From Porphyromonadaceae bacterium (GTDB lineage: Bacteria > Bacteroidota > Bacteroidia > Bacteroidales > CAMTPD01), in contig DLYT01000001.1 in NCBI GenBank assembly GCA_003447595.1, positions 34,415 through 40,807 on the forward strand: a DNA stretch of 6,393 nt. Reading direction: 5' to 3'. The first letter of the stretch is position 1. Every line of letters begins with the position of its first letter. The translations under genes and the position numbers were made by a program. Below are positions 1-6,033 of this stretch, in pieces. The notes under the pieces are model-generated. The model was given only the letters and a program-made list of their open reading frames with translations. It ran no database searches and had not been told where the DNA came from.

Positions 1-497
1 CTCTCGAGCGCGTCGAGTCGTTTGCCCTGAAACCTCCCTTTCAACTCGTCGGCATCTGCCGGATCATAGCCAAAAAGTTTGTACACGGCCGGATTGGTCA
101 TCGTAATCTCCTCGTCGAGCGAAAGAATAATCACCCCCATGGGCGAAGCATTAATCAGCAGATCGAGAAAGTTGTTTTGTTCGCGCAGACGCAAGCGTTC
201 TTCTTTGAGTTGCTCCATCATCCGGTTAAAAATCTCCACAATGCGGTCGGCTTCGCGCTGCTTTACCGGCAACAAGCGGCTTCCGAAATCCTGCTCACGC
301 AGCAATTCCATCCCGTGTCCGATGGTGTTCATCGGCTTCACCACCTTTCGGTAAAAAAAGGCAAGGTAGAGAATCAATCCCGCCACCATGGCTTGGAGAC
401 CATACAACAACGGCTTTTGCTCTACGGCCATACCGATCACAACAATCAGCACCAACAGCCAAGCTACAAGAATAAAAAAGAAGTGTTTTAAACGCAT
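1..497 (-). CDS. Sensor histidine kinase, N-terminal part (TM-TM-HAMP-PAS), truncated by window edge
   Basis: The first 165 codons of a membrane histidine kinase, the probable partner of the response regulator encoded 20 bases upstream. The reading frame is open to the window edge. Starting at the ATG at 497 (MRLKHFFF), it shows two hydrophobic segments at about residues 5-24 and 30-48, joined by a loop of only about six residues (VEQKPL). A HAMP linker follows (about 49-100) with the usual proline (P55) and the EAD...FNRMMEQL pattern at 82-97. A PAS domain begins near 108 (NASPMGVIIL, then TNPAVYKLFGY). The HisKA and ATPase domains should lie beyond the left edge. There is no periplasmic sensor domain, so the signal is probably sensed within the membrane, by the PAS domain, or through another membrane protein. 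No clear Shine-Dalgarno precedes the start. Identity as a kinase rests on this architecture and on the neighbouring regulator, since the catalytic part is not visible. Confidence 0.88.
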   Translation of the reverse strand, partial: MRLKHFFFILVAWLLVLIVVIGMAVEQKPLLYGLQAMVAGLILYLAFFYRKVVKPMNTIGHGMELLREQDFGSRLLPVKQREADRIVEIFNRMMEQLKEERLRLREQNNFLDLLINASPMGVIILSLDEEITMTNPAVYKLFGYDPADADELKGRFQGKRLDALE

Positions 498-517
498 GCG
501 GAATGGGGATGTAAGGG

Positions 518-1846
518 TTATTTGTATTTTTCGAGACGGCGGTAAAGTGCCTGACGGGTAATGCCCAGCTCTTGTGCTACGTGGGTGAGGTTTCCGTCGT
601 ATTTCGACATCGCCATGCGAATACGCAGGCGCTCGGTTTCTTCCAAGGTTAGCTCCATGGCAAGCGACGCATCTGCTCCGGAAGACTCACCCGTGTGACA
701 TTGTTTTTCAAAGTCGGCCTTCTCGATCCTGCTCTTTCCCGAAATCAGCAACGTACGCTCTACCAAGTTTTTCAGCTCGCGAATATTGCCCGAAAACGGA
801 AGTGCCGACAAATACGCATGTGCCTCGGACGAAACCTCTACCGCATTGCCTAGTTCTTTCGATACCAGTTGCGCAAAATGATCTACCAGCAACGGAATAT
901 CGTCGCGACGCTCGCGCAAAGCCGGCAAATGAATATTGATGAGATTGATTCGGTAAAACAGGTCTTCACGAAAAGTCTTCTCGCTTACCATCTTGCGCAA
1001 GTCGGCATTGGTGGCACTGATTACCCGTATATCCACCTTGCGCGGTTTGCTGTCGCCCAGTACTTCGAAGGTTTGATCTTGCAGCACGCGCAGCAGTTTC
1101 ACCTGGCAACTTAAGTCTAGTTCGCCAATCTCGTCCAAGAAGATCGAACCGCGATGTGCCGTTTCGAAGCGCCCCGTTCGATCCATGTACGCATCCGTAA
1201 ACGCACCTTTCTTGTGCCCAAACATCTCACTCTCGAATAGGCTTTGACTCACGCCGCCCAAGTTTACCTTTACAAACGGATGCTCCTTTCGCTTGCTCCC
1301 TTTGTGGATAGCTTCGGCAATCAACTCCTTGCCCGTACCACTTTCGCCCGTAATCAAAATGCTGGCATTGGTGGGCGCAACCCGTTCTACGGTTTCGAGC
1401 ACCTCGGTAAGCGCTTTGCTGCAACCGATGATCGCGCTTCGGTCAAGTTGCCCTTTGTAGGCGGAAGTTTCGTTTTGCGGAGCGAGAGTCAATGCCGTTT
1501 CGATACGTTGCAGCAATGCACGATTGTCCCACGGCTTGGTCACAAAGTCGAATGCTCCGGCCTGCATTCCCTCTACCGCAAGCCGAATACTTCCCCAGGC
1601 CGTCATGAGTATCACCGGCACATCGGGATGAAATAGTTTAATCTGCCTCAACAACAAAATCCCTTCTTCGCCCGTGGTACTCAGCGAAAAGTTCATATCC
1701 AGTAAGACCAGCTGCGGTTTCGATACCCGAATACAATCGGTTGCTTCTTGTGGCGAAGCAACACTCTGGGTCTCGTATCCGGCACGCTTGAGCAATAAGC
1801 TCAACGACGAACGCACCGCCCGGTCGTCATCAACAATCAAAATCAT
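518..1846 (-). CDS. Sigma-54-dependent response regulator, NtrC family (receiver, AAA+, Fis-type HTH)
   Basis: A full-length 442-residue NtrC-type activator, normal for the family. The receiver domain (1-120) has the acidic pocket DDD at 6-8, the phosphoacceptor D50, T82 and K104. The AAA+ domain (about 138-370) has Walker A GESGTGKE at 167-174, the sigma-54-contacting loop GAFTDA at 214-219, Walker B IFLDEIG at 235-241 and the arginine-containing FREDLFYRIN at 292-301. The C-terminal Fis-type helix-turn-helix is at about 401-442 (NLTHVAQELGITRQALYRRL). All residues needed for phosphorylation, ATP hydrolysis and sigma-54 activation appear intact. It should be phosphorylated by the kinase encoded just downstream and then remodel sigma-54 RNA polymerase at -24/-12 promoters. 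The position directly after the efflux genes suggests that it controls them; this is inference. The receiver loop after D50 is unusual (NFSLSTTGEEG in place of the common MPxMDG type). The start at 1846 gives a complete first beta strand (MILIVDDD). Confidence 0.96.
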   Translation of the reverse strand: MILIVDDDRAVRSSLSLLLKRAGYETQSVASPQEATDCIRVSKPQLVLLDMNFSLSTTGEEGILLLRQIKLFHPDVPVILMTAWGSIRLAVEGMQAGAFDFVTKPWDNRALLQRIETALTLAPQNETSAYKGQLDRSAIIGCSKALTEVLETVERVAPTNASILITGESGTGKELIAEAIHKGSKRKEHPFVKVNLGGVSQSLFESEMFGHKKGAFTDAYMDRTGRFETAHRGSIFLDEIGELDLSCQVKLLRVLQDQTFEVLGDSKPRKVDIRVISATNADLRKMVSEKTFREDLFYRINLINIHLPALRERRDDIPLLVDHFAQLVSKELGNAVEVSSEAHAYLSALPFSGNIRELKNLVERTLLISGKSRIEKADFEKQCHTGESSGADASLAMELTLEETERLRIRMAMSKYDGNLTHVAQELGITRQALYRRLEKYK

Positions 1847-1870
1847 AATAAGCTATACATATATTTTAAA

Positions 1871-1899
1871 CAAAAATAGTAAACAATATTTTACACAAA
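1871..1899 (-). promoter_or_regulatory. Candidate Bacteroidota-type promoter for the regulator-kinase pair
   Basis: On the minus strand, TTTG (1896-1899) is followed after 17 bases by TATTTTTG (1871-1878). This fits the Bacteroidota vegetative promoter consensus, TTTG then TAnnTTTG, with a spacer slightly shorter than the usual 19 or so. Transcription would begin near 1864, about 18 bases before the regulator's start codon. The surrounding DNA is very AT-rich, so chance matches are possible and no start site has been measured. Confidence 0.5.
1879..1894. promoter_or_regulatory. Imperfect dyad filling the candidate promoter spacer (possible operator)
   Basis: The 16 bases GTAAACAATATTTTAC have inverted 5-base arms, GTAAA and TTTAC, around a 6-base centre. 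They fall exactly between the two candidate promoter elements, a place where a bound protein would block polymerase. The arms are short and AT-rich, so this is a candidate only. Confidence 0.3.
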
Positions 1900-1902
1900 C
1901 AC

Positions 1903-1923
1903 ATCCTTTGGCTAAATCCTTTG
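1903..1923. repeat. Tandem 8-base direct repeat upstream of the candidate promoter
   Basis: ATCCTTTG occurs at 1903-1910 and again at 1916-1923, a 13-base period. On the minus strand it reads CAAAGGAT. The pair lies just upstream of the candidate -33 element, the usual place for an activator site. There is no known regulator match that I can name. It also lies in the short 3' flank of the TolC-like gene. Confidence 0.45.
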
Positions 1924-1944
1924 CATTCGGTTTGTTTTAACTGC

Positions 1945-3447
1945 TTACCCATTCACGATTTTATCAAATTCGGCATCAATAGACTCGTTTTGCAAGAAGT
2001 CCCAAAGTGTAATGCTGCGCAATTGATAATAGTAGTACCAGTAGTAATACAACTCGTCGATCCATTTGCGGCGTGCTACATCTTTCGACATTTGCGCGTC
2101 GTTGAGCTCGAGTGTATTGATACTTCCCACCATAAAGGTCTCGATGCTGGTGCGGTAACGTTTGCCGGCAATGGTATCGGCTTCTATAGCAATCGAGAGC
2201 TGTTTGTTTTGGTTGTTGAACTGCTCTACCAGAATAAAGATATCTTGGTTGAAGTTCATTTGCTCCTGCTTGAGTCTACTTTCGGTTACTTGCAGGTTGC
2301 TTTGTGCTACCTTGACCCGCCCTTTTCGTTTCCCCCAATCGAGCAAAGGCATGGTCACTCCCACTTTTACCACCTGATTGTCGCGCAATCCGCCATATGC
2401 GTCGGTAAATTCATTCGCCTTGCCCGTATACCCGACACTGACAAATAGGTTCATGTCGCGCAGTCCGCCCCGTGCCTTTGCCACCTCATACTCGGCCTGC
2501 AACTGGCGGCGACGTATGTTGAGCGAAAAGGAATGGTTTTCCTGTGCTTTCTCGAGCACGTCTTTGTAGTCGAGACGTATGTACGGCACTTGTTCGGGAA
2601 GCAGAAGTTCGAGCGTTACATCCTCTTCAAGCCCCAAGAAAGAACGCAGCTTGAATAAAGCATTCTTCATCGCGCTCTGATTATCGGTGAGGGTACTCTC
2701 GGCATTGAGTTGCAGCAAATGCATCTGCATCAATTCGTTTTCACTGATTTGCCCCATCTTACGCTTGGCCACGGCTACGTTGTACATCTTTTGCGCATTG
2801 CGGTGATTCTGCCCGGCAATGCCTACATTCTCGCAAGCCAACAAATAGTTGAAATAATAAGTAATGGTCTTCATCGTTACCTCTTCCGTAGCCGAAACGA
2901 AATTGGCCTTTGCTTCTTTGTAGCGCACCGGCTCAATCTTTCGCTGCCACTTGATCTCGTTGACCCCGAATATCGACTGCGAAAACGTAAGACCGAAAGG
3001 GATCGTCATAAAAGACTTACTCCCGTCGGACCCTAACTGTTGCAAATAATTGAGCGACGAAGTAAACGACAGCTTTCCGCCGGTAAGCCAGATATTTTGT
3101 GTGGCACTCAGTTCGCCGTTCATTTCAAGCGCATCGCTTCGAACAAACGAGAACGAACCATCACTCTCCTGATAGGTCGAATACTGTTTAAAATAGTTGG
3201 GAATAATCCCGGTAAACATCAACTCGGGCAACAAGTTCGCCTTATAAGTTCGATACTCCCAGTACGAGGTTTTCAGCTCGTTCAATGCCACCGCCGCATC
3301 CACACTTTGCGTCTGTGCCAAACGAATCGCCTCCTCGAGCGAAAGCCGCCTCAACCCCTCACCATGTGCAGTTGTTGCCGCCATTAAACATAAACCCATC
3401 ATCAACAACCCTATTGATCTTATTCTTCTTTTCATCGTATCATTCAT
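1945..3447 (-). CDS. TolC-family outer-membrane efflux protein
   Basis: A 500-residue outer-membrane channel component of a tripartite exporter, close to the usual TolC-family length. It begins with a Sec signal peptide: basic start (MKRRIR), hydrophobic core (GLLMMGLCLMAA) and likely cleavage near TTAHG. The annotated ATG is at 3447, but the in-frame ATG at 3435 (residue 5) gives the more typical signal peptide and may be the true start. Two outer-membrane efflux (OEP) repeats follow, at about 33-240 (LSLEEAIRLAQ opening) and about 290-475, the second with the family-typical VGVTMPLLDWGKRKGRVKVAQS region, split here as VGVTMPLLDWG and KRKGRVKVAQS. Long helical, Q/E/K-rich stretches match the periplasmic helices. 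The end carries an aromatic run YYYWYYYY (467-474) and TLWDF (480-484). It starts 25 bases after the second permease stop, which places it in the same operon. Cargo is unknown. Confidence 0.94.
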   Translation of the reverse strand: MNDTMKRRIRSIGLLMMGLCLMAATTAHGEGLRRLSLEEAIRLAQTQSVDAAVALNELKTSYWEYRTYKANLLPELMFTGIIPNYFKQYSTYQESDGSFSFVRSDALEMNGELSATQNIWLTGGKLSFTSSLNYLQQLGSDGSKSFMTIPFGLTFSQSIFGVNEIKWQRKIEPVRYKEAKANFVSATEEVTMKTITYYFNYLLACENVGIAGQNHRNAQKMYNVAVAKRKMGQISENELMQMHLLQLNAESTLTDNQSAMKNALFKLRSFLGLEEDVTLELLLPEQVPYIRLDYKDVLEKAQENHSFSLNIRRRQLQAEYEVAKARGGLRDMNLFVSVGYTGKANEFTDAYGGLRDNQVVKVGVTMPLLDWGKRKGRVKVAQSNLQVTESRLKQEQMNFNQDIFILVEQFNNQNKQLSIAIEADTIAGKRYRTSIETFMVGSINTLELNDAQMSKDVARRKWIDELYYYWYYYYQLRSITLWDFLQNESIDAEFDKIVNG

Positions 3448-3472
3448 TAAAAAACACCATTCTCACTCAAAA

Positions 3473-4735
3473 CTACTCTTCATGCAACGCCTCCGCCGGC
3501 TCTATTTGCATCGCGCGCCAAGCCGGAATGCCAATCCCCACAACAATCATCACCAACATCAGCAAATAAGTAATCCCCACTGTCGCTGCAAAGCGAAGCG
3601 GCGTTAAATAAGTATCTTGATAGAGAGTTGTGAGTTCGTTTGTTGCGATCATATAGTCGAGAGCCATAGCCGGAAGGGTGGCTAGGGTCAGCAAAAGCAC
3701 ACCTTCTACGATCAGACGAAGAAAGATATGAATGCGCGATGCTCCTACTACCATAAACAAAGCTAGTTCACATCGGCGTTGTTGTGTACGAAACCAGAAA
3801 ATACCCAACAAGCCCAACACAATATTCACCAGTAAGAATAAGATTCCAAAGAAGTAATTCTTACTCTCTCGTTGTATACCAAGATGCATTTGGTCTTGCA
3901 TCGACTCGTACGATTCAATCTGTTTGACAATGATATTGCCCGCTCTATAATCTTGCTGCAAACCTTGTTTAATTTGTTCCGCAAAGGCATTATTTCGATT
4001 TGCTTTTACACGAAAGCTAATTTCAGAGCCTAAGAAATCTCTACCAAGATCTTGAAATGAAAACGGAATAAAGATTGAGTTTGAATACCTTGGATCAGTA
4101 TCTCTATTCTTGATATTGTTAACGACCATTGCCAACCTTGACTCTTTTCTAATAGAGAAAACAGTATTCAAGAAATCATTTACATCGAGGGTGCTTACAT
4201 CTTTCTCCTTTGACTGAATTAATTGAGATGTTCCACAGATCGCATCAGATGGTAAAGTTTTGAAACGCTCAGTAATTTCTTCGGGTGATTCTCCTGCGTT
4301 GCCATGTATACGAAATACAGTGAAATACTCCGGAGTTACCCGTTTTGTTTCAACTTGCCCTGTAATTAAAGTGTCAGACAATGATGTATAAGTAGACTGC
4401 GCAATCGTCCATTTATAAGGTTTAGCACCATAAGAAACAGCAAGACTCTCAACATCCGGATGCACTTTGAGTCGGTCTATGATTTTAAGCAAATCTTCGA
4501 GCGATGGCTCTCCGGCATCTTTATCATACATGGTACTTTCGCTTTGTACCACCCCGAATTTTATAGAATAGCAGTTTGACACATCAAACCCCTTCGGTTG
4601 GCAATAAATAGATCCTTTTACAAAAAGAAAATCAACGCAAAACCAGCATATCACACTGATAAGAAGAAGCTCAACAAACAAGTAAACATTCGACTTGCGT
4701 TCGTTCCATATTTGAGACCAAATCGTTTTCAACAT
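3473..4735 (-). CDS. ABC transporter permease, FtsX/MacB family (second of a pair)
   Basis: A 420-residue inner-membrane permease with the four-helix MacB/FtsX layout: TM1 at about 17-38, a long periplasmic domain (about 40-290), TM2 at about 294-315, TM3 at about 342-362, TM4 at about 383-404, and a family-typical tail (GIPAWRAMQIEPAEAL). It should pair with the permease encoded upstream to form a heterodimer driven by the ATPase encoded before both. The cytoplasmic segment between TM2 and TM3, which contacts the ATPase in MacB, reads RRCELALFMVVGAS (320-333) and lacks the arginine pair seen in the partner (EIGVRRAFGG). The periplasmic domain contains cysteines at 45, 55 and 167, so a disulfide is possible. 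Most of the gene is lower in GC (about 35-42% in blocks I counted) than the TolC and regulator genes. The substrate is unknown; the family includes lipoprotein, peptide and drug transporters. Confidence 0.92.
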   Translation of the reverse strand: MLKTIWSQIWNERKSNVYLFVELLLISVICWFCVDFLFVKGSIYCQPKGFDVSNCYSIKFGVVQSESTMYDKDAGEPSLEDLLKIIDRLKVHPDVESLAVSYGAKPYKWTIAQSTYTSLSDTLITGQVETKRVTPEYFTVFRIHGNAGESPEEITERFKTLPSDAICGTSQLIQSKEKDVSTLDVNDFLNTVFSIRKESRLAMVVNNIKNRDTDPRYSNSIFIPFSFQDLGRDFLGSEISFRVKANRNNAFAEQIKQGLQQDYRAGNIIVKQIESYESMQDQMHLGIQRESKNYFFGILFLLVNIVLGLLGIFWFRTQQRRCELALFMVVGASRIHIFLRLIVEGVLLLTLATLPAMALDYMIATNELTTLYQDTYLTPLRFAATVGITYLLMLVMIVVGIGIPAWRAMQIEPAEALHEE

Positions 4736-4742
4736 AATCGTT

Positions 4743-4748
4743 CCTCCT
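4743..4748 (-). promoter_or_regulatory. Strong Shine-Dalgarno AGGAGG for the second permease
   Basis: On the minus strand AGGAGG, within TAAGGAGGAA, sits 7 bases before the ATG at 4735. It starts inside the stop codon of the preceding permease (TAA, 4748-4750). It firmly fixes the start at 4735 and is unusually strong for this phylum, where starts commonly lack such a motif; the other starts in this window show none. Confidence 0.8.
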
Positions 4749-6013
4749 TATTGTTTATTTAAAGCATTTACAATGTTTGCTTTTCCCGCTCTCCATGCCG
4801 GAATTCCACTACTTAACAGATTCATCAAAAGACAAAAGAAGAATGCGATAGAGATAACCGTTGCACTGAAAATTACTTGCAACGAAATACGTAGTGCTTC
4901 CGGATCTGCATTTAGCAAGATATCGCTCCAACTTGCAATCGCAAGCCAAGAGAATCCTAATCCAATTACTCCTCCAATGAATGTCAATACGAGACTTTCA
5001 ATCAAGAATTGAACAATGATATCAACACGTCTGCCTCCGAAAGCTCTGCGAACACCAATCTCGGCCAATCGATTGCGTAACCTACTTTGTGAAATCGCGC
5101 TTAGGTTTATCGCAGGAACCAATAATAAGATCAGCACAAGCAGCAATTGCTTCAAACGAATTTGCGTCATATCCGGATCGGTTGTGTATGAATATCTTTC
5201 TAAAGAAACTTCAATCGGATCGGGCTGATTTGCAAACGTTATTTGGGTATTGGGGTAGTCTGCTTCTGCCTTCGCCATTCTTTCCTTAAACTCTTCTTTG
5301 ATCTTCGGAAAGTCACTCTTGTCTTTGGCTAATAAAAGTGTATAAACCCCATATCCGGCTATCAATTGGGTATAATCGATCTGATGCGCAAAAGGAATAA
5401 GAACATCTGCATATGCCCAACTACTCAACGCACTTACGTCTTTATATACACCCGTTATCCGAAAAGGGATAAAGTCTATCTCTATAAATTGGTCTACCAC
5501 ATCCACCGATCCGAATAGCACTTGCGCTGACTTTTCACTAAGCAATACTACTTTTGCATCTGAATCTTCTTGCTCTTGAGTAAACGGAGTTCCATTCACA
5601 AACGTATAGTCTATAAGCCGAAAGAAGTTTGCATCTACTTGCTTGGTATTTAAATCAACACCTTTCTTACTTATCGGATTACTGATATACCTTGTTGCAT
5701 GGTAAGGAGAAACAATAGACACAACCTCCGGAGTCTTCATCTCACTCACATAACGTTTAGCCAGGTTGTGATTAATCGGTCCGGTCATACTGCTGTTACC
5801 GGACTTAGACTCTTCACCTATGCCTACAATCGAAACAATCAGTATTCGATCGCGTTTATTCTCCGGCGATAGAGGAGCTACTTTCAAATATTGCATTAGG
5901 AAAAGCACCATAATCAGGCAAATCGACAAAGCCGTCCCGATTATCGTAATCGCGCTTTGTAACTTATGCTCTCGAATCGAAAACAGTGCTTGTTGTATGT
6001 ATTGCTTTATCAT
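4748..6013 (-). CDS. ABC transporter permease, FtsX/MacB family (first of a pair)
   Basis: A 421-residue inner-membrane permease. TM1 is at about 21-40. The periplasmic MacB-type core domain spans about 45-285, with recognisable family stretches (VDANFFRLIDYTFVNGTPF, then VVLLSEKSAQVLFG and FRITGVYKDVSAL). TM2 is at about 290-309, TM3 at about 338-360 and TM4 at about 380-400. The coupling segment is canonical (NRLAEIGVRRAFGG, 314-327) and is followed by QFLIES. The tail is GIPAWRAGKANIVNALNKQ. It lies 20 bases after the ATPase stop and 12 bases before the next permease, as expected for an operon encoding one ATPase and two distinct permeases. Like its partner, it has lower GC than the flanking genes (33-43% in blocks I counted). 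It is closest in type to MacB-like exporters; a LolCE-like role is less likely given the adjacent TolC gene. The substrate cannot be told from the sequence. Confidence 0.94.
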   Translation of the reverse strand: MIKQYIQQALFSIREHKLQSAITIIGTALSICLIMVLFLMQYLKVAPLSPENKRDRILIVSIVGIGEESKSGNSSMTGPINHNLAKRYVSEMKTPEVVSIVSPYHATRYISNPISKKGVDLNTKQVDANFFRLIDYTFVNGTPFTQEQEDSDAKVVLLSEKSAQVLFGSVDVVDQFIEIDFIPFRITGVYKDVSALSSWAYADVLIPFAHQIDYTQLIAGYGVYTLLLAKDKSDFPKIKEEFKERMAKAEADYPNTQITFANQPDPIEVSLERYSYTTDPDMTQIRLKQLLLVLILLLVPAINLSAISQSRLRNRLAEIGVRRAFGGRRVDIIVQFLIESLVLTFIGGVIGLGFSWLAIASWSDILLNADPEALRISLQVIFSATVISIAFFFCLLMNLLSSGIPAWRAGKANIVNALNKQ

Positions 6014-6033
6014 CGTTTGGAAGATCTGGTTGA

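Noticed and set aside
79..491. Two overlapping plus-strand open frames in the first 500 bases
   Set aside because: The minus strand there encodes TM-TM-HAMP-PAS of a kinase in one continuous frame; the plus-strand frames are low-complexity shadows.
1244..1636. Plus-strand open frame of 130 codons opposite the regulator gene
   Set aside because: Antisense to the conserved AAA+ and receiver coding sequence; the product has no family features.
1847..1944. Rho-independent terminator after the TolC-like gene
   Set aside because: No GC-rich hairpin followed by a T run is visible on the minus strand; only AT-rich dyads are present.
1921..2448. Plus-strand open frame of 175 codons opposite the TolC-like gene
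   Set aside because: It lies antisense to a clearly coding gene with family-level motifs, has no recognisable domain and no promoter or ribosome site; it is a shadow frame.
3300..3325. Possible -24/-12 promoter (TGGCAC followed by GC, minus strand)
   Set aside because: The GG to GC distance is two bases too short for sigma-54, and it lies inside the TolC signal-peptide region.
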